Assembly: GCA_029817715.1 (NCBI GenBank)
Contig: JARUPY010000396.1
Location: 372,001-436,000 of the forward strand
Direction: 5' to 3'
Length of the DNA: 64,000 nucleotides
Origin: Melastoma dodecandrum
Taxonomy: Eukaryota > Streptophyta > Magnoliopsida > Myrtales > Melastomataceae
This document shows, one piece after another, positions 21,965 to 32,599 of this stretch. The position numbers were made by a program, and so were the translations under genes. Numbering within the stretch: the first letter of the stretch is position 1; each line of letters begins with the position of its first letter. The notes beneath the pieces are model-generated. The model made no database searches. It saw only the letters and a program-made list of their open reading frames with translations, and was not told where the DNA came from.

Positions 21965-22220
21965 TGCACGCTCGCGATGGGAGACTCGTGTGTGTGTCGG
22001 GAGGGGCTTCTCTGCTGGGTGCTCACGATGAGAGCATATGTGATGTCTCATAGAGTGATATAAGAGGTCAAGGGCTGATCAACCCAGAATATACAAGCCT
22101 CGAACTCCTCCAATACTCCTCGCATCGTTGATGTCATTTTCTCGGAGAAAGCAAAAGGGGAAAGGGAGGTCAGATGCCATCATATAGGGATATGGACACA
22201 CAAAAACAAAGGTGAGATTG
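21965..22220 (-). repeat. About 255-bp direct repeat, copy 2 (putative 5' LTR part of the Tat-like element)
   Basis: Same landmarks and orientation as 13862-14120. It ends sharply at about 22220, where the truncated Athila LTR begins. Confidence 0.6.
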
Positions 22221-22223
22221 CCT

Positions 22224-22963
22224 ACTAATAGAATAAATGACGAATTAAACAAAAATTACGAAAATAAAATCAGCAAGGATCATGAAAAAATATCAATAAG
22301 AAAGCCTAGGGCAACTAAATTTACTTAACGGATTAATCGAACGTTTAGATAAAGTTATCCGAGGATTTCAATCATGCTCTCCTATATATTAGACGTATAC
22401 CTACGATCTATATTCAATTAACTCCAAGCATTCGATTCAAATAACATTAACCATGATATCCCTATCTACGGTCATTATTAATCTACTCCCAACAGTTAAT
22501 CCAATTAATATCAACTGTGATATCCCCATCTCCAGTTTCTATTAACTTGTTCTTCGATTTTCCTCTCGAATTAATCTTACACTTCCCGATGCTTAGGTAA
22601 TCCGAGTTATTTCAGAAACCGATGCCAATCGTATTTCAAAAAAATAAACACGCAAGCACATCAAAGAAGTCCAGACTTTTAAATAAAATAAATGACGTTC
22701 AAAATGACCTTGACAAGTCTCGCAAATTTAGCACCCTAGATAAGAAAATTAGTTTATACTAAAATAAGAAAACATTCAAAGTTCAGAAGTAAATAACATC
22801 AACATAAAAATCAAGGAAAATAGATAAGGAACGCCCTCCTGATCTCCCGATCTGGTTGTCAGTTGCCTCGTCCGGATCTTCTCTCGAACCCTAGTCGACA
22901 CCTCCCCCTTCTCCTCAGAGCAAAAGTATAAAACTAAAACAAATGAAAAAAACTACCCCCCTC
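22224..22963 (-). repeat. Truncated 3' LTR of the minus-strand Athila element
   Basis: This matches 27042-27775 along its whole length (for example GAATAAATGACGAATTAAAC, ATATCAATAAGAAAGCCTAG, TCTCCTATATATTAGACGTA). Compared with the 5' LTR it lacks about 575 bases on the pol side and about 110 bases at the outer end. Confidence 0.85.
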
Positions 22964-23345
22964 CTATCGCGAATCTCAATGTCGAACTCTTGGAGTAATA
23001 GAATCCACTTTATCAATCTCGGTTTTGCGTCTTTCTTTGCCATCAAGCATTTGATTGTCGAATGATCTGTATAAACCACAACATGTGCACTGAGAAGATA
23101 AGAAGGAAATTTATCAAAAGCATAAACAGCAGCAAGAAACTCTTTCTCCGTTGTTGCATATTTGAGCTGGGCATCCGATAACGTCTTGCTGGCATAGTAA
23201 TATGGTGTGAAACACCTTATCTTTTATTTAACCAAGAACGACTCCAACAGCAAAATCACTCGTATCTGTCATAATCTCAAACGGTAAACTCAAATTCGGA
23301 GCTATCACTATAGGTGCGATGACTAGACGCCATTTTAACTCCTGA
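22964..23345 (-). pseudogene. Athila RNase H, joined directly to LTR sequence
   Basis: Minus-strand reading: [72 protein letters not shown]. It then passes at about 22964 into LTR sequence (ACTACCCC). A stop follows VVLG. About 45 codons that normally link RT to RNase H are missing upstream, near 23350. Confidence 0.8.
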
Positions 23346-24040
23346 AAGGCATTTGTCGGAGGTTGCATCTACTCAATAGCTTCGATTTTCGCCATGTCTA
23401 CTTCAAGTCCTTTCTCAGATACCTTGTGGCCTAACACGATACCTTCGTTTACCATGAAGTGGCACTTTTCCCAATTCAGCACGAGGTTGGTCGCTTTGCA
23501 ATGTGTGAGCACTTTCTCTAAATTCTGGAGACATAGATCAAAAGTGTCACCAAAAACAGAAAAATCATCCATAAATACCTTGATATCTTTCTCCACCATA
23601 TCGGAGAATATCGCCATCATACACCTTTGAAAGGTGCTTGGGGCATTGCAGAGTCCAAATGGCATTCTCCTAGAGGCAAATGTTCCATACGGATACGTAA
23701 AAGTAGTTTTCTCTTGGTCCTCCGATGCTACGGCAATTTAATTTTAACCTGCATACCCATCTAGAAAACAGTAAAATGAATGTCCAGCTAATCTATCAAG
23801 CATTTGATCGATGAAGGGTAACGGAAAGTGATCCTTCTAGGTCAGATTATTCAGCTTGCGATAATCCATGCATACGCGCCAACCTGTTATTGTCCGAGTA
23901 GGAATCAATTTATTCTTATCATTGGAAACTACAGTCGTAGCTCCTTTCTTTGGAACACATTGAGCGAGACTCACCCAATTACTATCAGAGAGAAAGGATA
24001 GATTATACCTGCATCGTGCCATTTCAGCACTTCTTTTTTT
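23346..24040 (-). pseudogene. Athila reverse transcriptase with intact FMDD motif
   Basis: Minus-strand blocks: WRVCMDYRKLN, HFPLPFIDQMLDRLAG, FTYPYGTFASRRMPFGLCNA, STFQRCMMAIFSDMVEK, VFMDDFSVFGDTF and LNWEKCHFMVNEGIVLGHK. The catalytic aspartates are present. Stops occur after NNLT, at GYAG-N and after IEAIE. Confidence 0.85.
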
Positions 24041-24870
24041 ACTACATATTTCATGATTGGGTTAAGTCGTCGTTGTGCTTCGACCGCTCACTTTTCTTCG
24101 TCCACCAGTCGGATCTTATGCATACAAATTGATGGACTAATCCCCTTGAGGTCCGCTAAACTCCAACCAATTGCCCCTTTATGTTCTCGTAGTAAGTCCA
24201 ACAATCAATTCAACTGCATGTCATCTAAACGATTAGAAACAATTACAGGTAAAGTATTAGACTCATCCAAAAACGCATATTTCAAATGTGAAGGCAGGGG
24301 TTTGAGTACCAGCATCGGAGGCTTTATGATGGATGGCTTCATTGAAGATTTTGAGAGGTCGACTCCGAGAGGTTTAATGTGTTGAATGTACTCCACTTCC
24401 ATGGAATCCTCTTCTATCATCGGCGAGAAATCTTCATGCTCTTTCTCTTGAATCCGGAAACTCTGCTCTTGGCCACAAGTAAAACAGTCATCAGTAGTAT
24501 CAATGTATTTCAGAGTATTAAAAATATTGAAAGTCACTTCCTGATCATGAACTCGCATTTTTAGAATTCCATCTACTACATCTATGGATGTTCGACCAGT
24601 TGCAAGGAACAGTCAACCAAGTATAATCGGCACCTCTTTATCAGCCTCCATCTCTAGAATTAAAAAAATCTGCTGGCAAAATCAAATCAGCCACGTTAAC
24701 CAACACATCCTCCACTACTCCCCATGGGTGTGTAATCGATCGATCCGCCAGTTGTAGTGTGACTGTTGTTGGCTTTGCTCCTTCAAGTCCTAGTTCATGA
24801 AAATCGAATAAGGCATTAAATTAATTGTAGAACCAAGATCACATAATTTTTTACTAAAACTTTTAGAACC
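24041..24870 (-). pseudogene. Athila aspartic protease and protease-RT spacer
   Basis: The reading [16 protein letters not shown] is reached after a frameshift at about 24830, followed by VTLQLADRSITHPWGVVEDV, then MRVHDQEVTFNIFNTLKY and the spacer LKPLPSHLKYAFL and KGISPSICMHKI. The DLG active-site triplet typical of Athila protease is there. Several stops are present. Confidence 0.75.
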
Positions 24871-26810
24871 AATGCGACAAGGGATAGTAAAAAACTCCAT
24901 GGATCGGCAAGCTTTGGCGGAAGTGATTGATGCAATGCCATGTTGCACTCCTTTGACAACGGAATCACTTCAAATTTCTCCCAACTTCGCTTCTTTGATA
25001 AAATATCCTTGAGAAATTTTGCGTGCGTGGGCATCTTGTCAATTGCTTCCGTTAATGGGATGTTGATGTGTAGCTGTTTGAAAAGCTCCAGGAATCTCAT
25101 GAATTGCTTCTCGTCCTCCTTCCTTTTCAATCGCTACGGAAACGGTGGTGCCTGGTAAGTCACTTGTTGCGGCTGGGCTGGTTTCTTACGCTATTCACGG
25201 TTCCATTCTTTCAGCTCCTTAGTGAGTTCAGGACTTTTCCTTTCTTCTTGTCCTTGATTGAGATCAGCTATCACCCTGTTGGGTTGATTTTCTTAAGGAG
25301 AAATCTTGGGAAGAGTTTGCTCAGATGCACTTCTTTCATCTACAAATTGCTTGATGCCTCGTCCAAGTTCCTCCTCGAACGAAGCCTAGTTTTCCTGGCT
25401 TGAGGAACCAATATATTCGTTGATTACCTTTCCGGTTCTGAGGTTCATTACCTTACATTGTTCCTTTGACCTTGGATTGATCTCGGTGTCATTCAACAAG
25501 TTTCCCGATGGTCTTGAGACGATCGTGGATGCAAGTTGACCCATCTGGTTCTCCATGGTCCTCATCGATGCTTCAAGACTTTTTATAGAAGACTTTTGTA
25601 GGGAAATCAATTGTAACATGCCATCAATGCTTACATTTTCCTTCGCAACTTGTTGTGGCTGTCCTTGAAACCCCGGAGGCTCAAAATTTTGCTTCATGTG
25701 CATGTTTGAGCTTGGGCCAGCAGGCTCTCCATGTTGTTGTGTCTCTCTCCAAGAAAAGTTGGGATGGTTTCCCTAACCTGCATTGTAAGTATTAGAAAAT
25801 AGATTACCTGCTCCTCGGTTGAAATTGCCCATATAATTTACCGTCACCACACATTCACCAGAGTTGTGTTCTCCTCCGCAGACCTCGCAACTCATAACAT
25901 TCATCTTCAGTTGCCCTTGCATAATCTTTGTGAGAGCATCAATCTTGGCATTTATACGTGTCAGCGAATCTATATTCATCATGCCTTGTTGTCTCATCTG
26001 TCCTCATTCATTGCCCCATTGGTAGGTGTTGATCGCCATATTTTCCAGCAGTGAGTACGCCTCATCGGTTGGTTTTGCCTTTAATGCTCCACCAGCTACT
26101 GCGTCAATCGATGTCCGAACTGTGGGTAGTAATCCATTATAAAATGTCTGCACGATTAGCCACTTCGGGAGGCCGTGATATTGACACTTCCGGAGTGATT
26201 CCTTATATCGTTCCCATGCCTCGTACAAGCTCTTCCCATTGAGTTGCATAAAAGTAGTAATATCTCGACTCAACTTCACCGTCTTCATAGGTGGAAAGAA
26301 TTTGGTGAGGAACTCTCGAGCTAAGTCATCCCATGTCGTAATTGAACCTGGCGTGAGAGAATATAACCACGCCTTCGCTTTGTCCCGTAAGCTGAATGGG
26401 AACAATCTCACACGGATCGTGTCATCGGACACACCATTGCTCTTAAACGTATCACAGATCTCAAGAAAACTCACAATATGGGCATTCGGCTCCTCGCTGA
26501 CATTTCCACCAAATTGACATTGATTTTGCATCAGTTGGATGATGGCTAGCTTGATCTCAAAATTATTTGCTACTATTGCGGGTCTTCGAATACATGTGTG
26601 GACATCACCCACTGATGGAATTGTTTGGTCTCCAAGTGCCTTATGATTCTCCATGTCTCTATTTTCAAGAGCCATCTTTTCTTGTTGTTTTATGAGCTTT
26701 GCTTCTTTCCTTAGAGCACGACACGTCCGCTCAATCTCGGGGTTATACTCCAAAGAATTAGCACTTCGGCTATGTCGCATCCACCGAGAGTAATCCTTAC
26801 AAAAAATCAA
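24871..26810 (-). pseudogene. Athila gag (long N-terminal part intact, C-terminal part with stops)
   Basis: The first 268 codons (26810-26004) are uninterrupted: MRHSRSANSLEYNPEIERTC, the gag domain RVRLFPFSLRDKAKAWLYSL, WDDLAREFLTKFFPPMKTVK and LPKWLIVQTFYNGL. After the stop come a CEVCGGEHNSGEC zinc knuckle, NFSWRE, MENQMGQLAS and LTEAIDKMPTHAKFLKDILS. Gag packages the element RNA. The ATG used in the first part sits 81 bases after the primer-binding site, as in other Athila elements. Confidence 0.85.
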
Positions 26811-26891
26811 AGAAAAAAAATGAAAGTAAAAAAATAAAAAAATCTAGTCTAATATCAGTGAGTCTACTACTGATATCAAGAAATAAAAAGT

Positions 26892-26911
26892 AGTCCCCGG
26901 CAACGACGCCA
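26892..26911 (-). other. Primer-binding site of the minus-strand Athila element
   Basis: The minus strand reads TGGCGTCGTTGCCGGGGACT, close to the complement of the tRNA-Asp 3' end known as the Athila primer site (TGGCGCCGTTGCCGGGGA). It lies just inside the 5' LTR and before gag. Confidence 0.75.
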
Positions 26912-26929
26912 AAAACTTGTCCTGCTAAA

Positions 26930-28351
26930 AATGTGTTGTGCGCAAGTATACAAACAAATCGATAATAGCACGTAAGATATCGTTCCCACGAGGACTAATT
27001 GTTCTTGAATACCAAATCAAACCACCTAATATTATCTAGACTAAAAGAATAAATGATGAATTAAATAAAAATTACGAAAATAAAATCAGCAAGGATCACG
27101 AGAAAATATCAATAAGAAAGCCTAGAGCAACTAAATTTACTTAACTTGTCGTGGATCAATCGAACGTTTAGATAAAGTTGTCTGAAGGTTTAAATCATGC
27201 TCTCCTATATATTAGACGTATCCCTACGATCTATATTCAATTATTTTTTGCATTTGATTCAATTAACATTAACCGTGATATCCCTATCTACGGTCATTAT
27301 TAATCTACTCCCAATAGTCAATCTAATTAATATCAACTGTGATATCCCTATCTCCAGTATCTATTAACTCGTTCTTCGATTTTCCTCCCGAATTAATCTT
27401 ACGCCTCCCGATGCTATGGTAATCCGAGTTATTTCAGAAACCGATGCCAATCTATTTTAAAAAAATAAACACGCAAGCACATCAAAGAACACCAGACTTT
27501 CAAATAAAATAAATAACGTTGAAAATCACCTTGACAAGTCTCGCAAATTTAGCACCCTAGATAAGAAAATTAGTTCATACTAAAATAAGAAAACATCCAA
27601 AGTTCAGAAGAAAATAACATCGACATAAAAATCAAGGAAAATAAAAAGGGAACGCCCTCCCGTTCTCACGATCTGGTTGGTAGTCGCCTCTTCCGTATCT
27701 TCTCTCGAACCCTAGTCGGCACCTCCCCCTTCTCCTCAGAGCAAAAGTCTAAAACTAAAACAAATGAAAAAACTACCCCTCTCTGCCTTAGGCTATCCTA
27801 CAGAATATATTGTTCCCTTAAAAGATTTTCTAATATTCTCAAAGATCCTAAGAAGCCTAAAAAGGTAAATAAATACCAAAATAACCAAAGAATTATAAAA
27901 ATAGTAACTAATTGATGCCTTCTCTCTCTTCAAATCATAATAATGAAGGAATCAAGTGATTTGGCGAGATCTTGTACAGATTGTCGATGGTTGCGTCCTT
28001 CCTCCAGACGGACGTGTCCTTCTGCTCTCTGTGGTCTATTGATTCCGCACGATCGCGTCCTTGAGATTGAAGGACACGTCCTTCGGCTTTCTATAACTTT
28101 TCAACGCTTTATTAAATTTCGTCAATTTTTTACTTGCTCAACTTCTGATTATCTTCATTTACCTACATCAAATAAAAACAAATCTAAGATGCATCAACTA
28201 GTTTTCCAATTACTCTCAAAATGAGCTCAAGATTTAATAAAATAACAAAAGCTAACTTAAAACTAAAGTGAAGTAAAAACACGATAAAAACTTATAAAAC
28301 TCTAACATAAACTCATTTAACTAGCCATGTAAAGCCCCGTTAAGCGTATCA
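26930..28351 (-). repeat. 5' LTR of the minus-strand Athila element
   Basis: The LTR begins TGATACGCTTAACGGGGC on the minus strand at 28351 and ends near TACTTGCGCACAACACA, a few bases before the primer site. Its length is about 1.42 kb. The outer edge is good; the inner edge is uncertain by some 15 bases. Confidence 0.75.
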
Positions 28352-28700
28352 AATAACCCTACTTTCATAGAGTTATCAACAAGGAACACAATTTCACGTC
28401 AACATGTTTATGGCAACCACAGTGGTAGTCAGAACTAAATAATCCAAGTTCTTGAGAGATGTGTCGTACTAGAAAGAATGCTACAGAGATTGACCCTAAT
28501 GAAATAGGGGATTCAAAAGAAAATCCAGTTGAGGGAAATCAGAATGTGCTCATAGGGCCCCCGGATAAACCCGATCAAGCATTCGAAAATATCAAAGATA
28601 TTTAATGAAGCTTCCGTTCATAGTTTCCGCTCATCTCGGGAAGCCATTCATCCTATTTGTAGTCACAACCGCCACCACGATAGATGCACTCTTGGCTTAG
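28352..28700 (+). other. Leader-like sequence of a Tat fragment
   Basis: The ATGGCAACCACAGTGGTAG stretch near 28409 recalls the leader after the primer site of Tat elements. No gag domain follows; the sequence soon joins RNase H coding sequence. Confidence 0.35.
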
Positions 28701-29560
28701 GAGGATGATCGGAAGAGAGAAAGGGTTGTGTTCTATTTATATTGACTCTTAAATCTCGCTGAAACGAGGTATACAACTTCGAAAAAGCTTTATCTATCAG
28801 TGTATTATTCAGTGACGAAGTTAAGATACTGCATAGGGAGTGGTGAGGTGTATGTAGTCTCGAGTGCAAAAGTTCTTAAAACGTTCTTTGAGAGTCCTGT
28901 GCTTACTTGAAGAGTTAATAAGTGGAGCCTGGTGCTTTCCACGTATGATCTAAAGTTCAAACCTCAAAAGGCTATCAAAGGACAAGTCCTCGTTGACTTC
29001 TTGGCAGAATACTCGAGTGAAACTTCAGTAGATGAAGAAGAGGAAGTGCAAGAACTTTGGGAAGCCTAGCTTGATGGGTCTTCAACAAGATATGGAGTTG
29101 GGGTTGGAATTGTGATAAAGTCACCAGCAGGGTTCGAAGCCATGTTTCCCTTTAAATTAGCCAAACATGCAACTAATAACACCATAGAATATAGCGCCCT
29201 TATTGTTGCTTATGAGTCTTTACTCGAGAGTGGAGAAAAAGTTGTTTTAATCAAAGGTGATTCCCAACTAGTAGTAAACCAAGTAAATGGTTTAAGCCAA
29301 TGCTATACTCAAGAATGGAGGAAATGCCTAGCTCTAACTCAGCAGCTGATTAAAAAGTTTCAGCAAGTCACCTTGGAGCATATAAGTCGAAAGGATAATG
29401 TAATAGCCAATTCGTTGGCCCAATTGGCATCTGGATACAAATCGAACAATGCATTGGAGAAAGAAATAGGAGGGATAAACCCTGAAATCAGTTCACCTGT
29501 TGCTGAAGAAAAGAAGGGTGAACTAATATATTGGTGGGCTTTGGATATAATATGAGACAT
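28701..29560 (+). pseudogene. Tat RNase H and archaeal-type RNase H fragment (+ strand)
   Basis: The RNase H part reads ETRYTTSKKLYLSVYYSVTK, KVLKTFFESPVLT and KWSLVLSTYDLKFKPQKAIK. The aRNH part reads LDGSSTRYGVGVGIVI, NNTIEYSALIVAYESLLESG, LIKGDSQLVVNQVNG and KDNVIANSLAQLAS. The second half (29112-29555) is open for 147 codons. Upstream RT is absent, so this is an internal fragment. Confidence 0.8.
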
Positions 29561-30060
29561 TAGACCCCACTCGAGTAGTGGAGACGCTATATATTGGTGG
29601 CTGCAGATTATTTTACCAAATTGGTGGAGGTTACGGCTTACCAAAGAATTGATTAAAAAGAGGTCATCGAGTTCATCACGGTGAACATTATTTTTCGTTT
29701 TGGACTCCCGTACAAATAGTGGTAGATAATGGAACTTTATTCAACCGGGATCAAATGCAGGAGTTCTCGAGAGAGTTTGGCTTCATCATCAACAATTCCT
29801 CGTCATATTGTCCACAATCTAATAGCCAAGCGAAATCTACCAACAAGCGTATTAAGAATGTAGTTCAGTGAATGATTGAAAGTAACCTTATGAGTTGGCA
29901 CAAAATACTTCTCGTGACGTTGTGGGGTCTAAGAGTCACTAAAAGAGACAGCACCTTACAACATGGTATATGGGTAAGAGGCTATCGTTCCTATCGAGAT
30001 AAAGTATAAGTCTCTTCGAGTCAATCAGGCAAACCAAAACGTAGCTGAGAAGATCGCTGA
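29561..30060 (+). pseudogene. Tat integrase core fragment with altered catalytic Glu
   Basis: In shifting frames: VAADYFTKLVEVTAYQR (first Asp), VVDNGTLFNRDQMQEFSREF (second Asp) and YCPQSNSQAKSTNKRIKN, where the catalytic Glu position reads Lys. WHKILLVTLWGLRV follows. There are multiple stops and no zinc finger or C-terminal domain. Confidence 0.75.
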
Positions 30061-30430
30061 GGGATTACCTTAGGCTGATGTCTCAGCTGTTATCCTCAAT
30101 TTTGTTGCCGCGGCTGCGGGTAATTTGCTGGGAAAGATCGCTAGAGCAAGGCACCCTTATTGTCATGGGATTTCCTATCTATCATCTCCTAATGGTCCTG
30201 GTGGGTTTGTTGTAAGGAATGGGAAGTTCCAGGTGGCAAAGAAAGGGTCTTCCCAGCAAATCCCCTCCCATAAGCTGTGTAGGTTGAGGGAGTGGGTAAG
30301 TTCCTTTGATATGGTCTTGCGGGCGATTCTTTGTCGGAATGAAACATGTGAAGGCTCGTCAAAGAGAACTCTCCGATCTCTCACGCTCATGGGAGTGTGA
30401 CACCTAGTTCTATATGGGAGAATAAATTAA
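30061..30430 (+). other. Unidentified open stretch after the Tat fragment
   Basis: One + frame is open from about 30080 to 30400 (GNLLGKIARARHPYCHGISY, then SSPNGPGGFVVRNGKFQVAK). I do not recognise any domain. It may be retroelement or captured host sequence, or chance. Confidence 0.25.
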
Positions 30431-31075
30431 CTTTCTTCTTTTCCTCATTCATGAGATAATTAGTCATATAAATGGGCTTATAACAAAATATTCGAAAAAA
30501 TAAAATAATAATAATAAAAATAAAATAATTTAAAAATAAAAATAATAATTGAAAAATCTAATTATTCTAAATCTAATACTATCCAATCCCTAGGCGACGT
30601 GATTCTTTGGGATCCGTTTCAAAACTCCCCACTTGGAAATCATGCTTGTAGTCAAGGAAGATATTTGATAGATGGCATTGAGTTTTCATAATTTCAAGCA
30701 CAGCTTCATCCAGATCCAATAAAATGTGTTTCACCGATATCGAAAGTAGACAATTGTCCGCCGTAAGAAATTGATGTTTCTCCTAGTTGGAGACTTGATA
30801 GATTTCCTAGTAATAGGGACATGATTGGGCTACTTGCAATTGGTATTTGCATGTTGTTTACGCTTAGGATTTACTTTATGCACAACTTGTCCCTTTCATG
30901 ACTGCGTCTGGACATACTCAAAATTAGTATCCTCAACATCACCGCACTTTTCGAGAGCCGATTTCAATCGTTCAAGAACAGATGACAACTTATGTTGATC
31001 TTCTGCATATTGTTACAAGAATTTATTGAATTACTGATAGAATGTCGCGAAATCGCCCATGTCCCGCTACGATAC
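30431..31075 (-). other. AT-rich low-complexity run, then a coding-like minus-strand stretch of unknown identity
   Basis: 30480-30560 is an (AATAAA)-like low-complexity run. On the minus strand 31015-30770 reads YAEDQHKLSSVLERLKSALE, then KCGDVEDTNFEYVQTQS, a stop, then KGQVVHKVNPKRKQHANTNC with further stops. The helical first part looks like real protein. I cannot name a family; it could be a fragment of a host gene or a retroelement. Confidence 0.3.
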
Positions 31076-31335
31076 CAATCGATATGTTCCCGATTCACGT
31101 ATCGATTAACGACGAAATTGATCGGAACCTTGGTCTTCTTACGACCTATTGAAGAGAAGGATAAGGGCCCATTAGAGACAATCCTTCATCTCAATTCTCT
31201 ACTACAATTGATATGGTCCCGTCTCACGGATCGATTGACAACAAAATTAATCGAAACCTTGGTCTTCTTATGACCTATTGTTGTGAAGGATAAGGGCTTG
31301 TCGGACATAAACCTTCATCTCACTTCTCTAAGGCA
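31076..31335 (+). repeat. 129-bp direct tandem duplication (two copies)
   Basis: Units start at 31076 and 31205 and share CAAT(C/T)GATATG, ACCTTGGTCTTCTTA(C/T)GACC, GAAGGATAAGGGC and CCTTCATCTCA(A/C)TTCTCTA in the same order. Divergence is modest. No coding role is apparent. Confidence 0.75.
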
Positions 31336-32599
31336 AAACTAAATTTTTATTTATAAGTATTATTATATCAATTATTGTATGTGTACTGTAGATCCCCCAA
31401 ATTGGCCGTTAACCCAAAGTAGTCAACATTAATCAAGTTTTAACCTTAACCTGCGATTAGATTAAGATTAACCTTAACCGACAGCGCTCTTTGAATTTTA
31501 ATCATTACCAAACATGCATAGCGATATTTGATTAATGCTTATCATCCCTAAACATGATTAGGAAATTAATTTCGAATTAAAAATTAGTTACATGGAACTA
31601 ATATCCCGGGTTGCATTTCCATTAAGAACAAGGTCATTTTAATTTTTTAAGCATTTCTACTCCTTTATTTTAGTTTAATTTTGATTTTGGATGAAACCGA
31701 AAATCACTTTAAAATCCAAGCACATTTGATATTTTCCAAATTTTCATTTAAGTGTGGGCCAATTGGAAGAGCCTAACCAAATCTATGAACTCAATTGGTA
31801 ATTTTCTAAATCTCTCAATTTGACCCAACATGTGCGGACAAACCCACAATGGATAAAAGCAATAATGATCCATTTTTGGGACGACGGCAAATTGGAGTCT
31901 GCCCCCAGCGCCCCCCTCCCCCTCTCTGGACGATCACTTATACGTGCAATCATCCTAAAATCCCTTGGACAATGGGGGAAAAGGGTACAATAACTCCAGG
32001 ATGTTGGATCGCTTCGTGGAACCCATATCTCTAGTGGGTTTTGATACGCCAAGGCAGGACAGCTAAACACTCACACATACACACACACAAGTGCTCCGGA
32101 GCTCCTCATCCTTTCCTATCGATGATGCTTCCGTCAAGTTTCGCCCACCCTTCACACAAGGTAAGGTAACCTCCCGAGGAAACCCTTGTCAACCAACCCA
32201 AGACAGACGAGGAAAGCTCCAAAGCAGCTCCTCCCTTCTACGGACAAGTCGACGTCCCTCTTCCTCCTTGGGCCACCCCGGGGCGAGGCAACACCTCGGT
32301 GAGACTTCCTCACACATATTTGTCAATCTCAACATACTTCCATCATGTTTAATATGCTGATCCACCTTCTTTCTTGCTTTCCGTGACGTCGCAACGCACG
32401 AGCACGCCCCTATCCATGAGCATAGAAGGACCGAAGGCTGGAATCATGAAATGAGACACCGACAGTCCACTCCCGACGGCTTTGCTTTTCTGTGCAGCAA
32501 CGGAATCGAGTTCGGTCAGGTCTATCCCCTTCCTTACTCTCTTACCATCACGTAGATAGGTTGTGCACTTGAATCGAGTGTGTGTAGCTAAAGTTACAG
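31336..32599 (+). other. Noncoding sequence, probable start of a long Tat-type LTR
   Basis: TGTAGATCCCCCAAATTGG near 31388 resembles the TGTAR-start of Tat LTRs, and the following sequence is AT-rich with CTTAACC words. There is no protein domain. The LTR reading is inferred from the primer-site-like motif at 34777 downstream. Confidence 0.35.

Larger units (their letters stand above)
13862..22220 (-). mobile_element. Tat/Ogre-lineage Ty3/gypsy element, near-complete pol
   Basis: Minus-strand coding runs RT, RNase H, archaeal-type RNase H, integrase between 21.0 and 17.7 kb, bracketed by a 255-bp direct repeat. The FAWSYADMPG motif before RT, the extra RNase H and the C-terminal MDGEELP-NAD-LRRYY motif identify the Tat/Ogre lineage. 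Recognisable gag is missing: only about 1 kb lies between the repeat and the pre-RT spacer. About 3.6 kb of noncoding sequence follows pol. Confidence 0.75.
22224..28351 (-). mobile_element. Athila-type Ty3/gypsy element lacking integrase (minus strand)
   Basis: The minus strand reads 5' LTR (28351-26930), primer-binding site, gag, protease, RT, RNase H, then a truncated 3' LTR (22963-22224). Motifs such as PFGLCNAPSTFQRCM, VFMDDFSVFG, and MRHSRS with EIERTCRALRKE are diagnostic of Athila. No integrase or env-like region exists between RNase H and the LTR. Confidence 0.85.
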
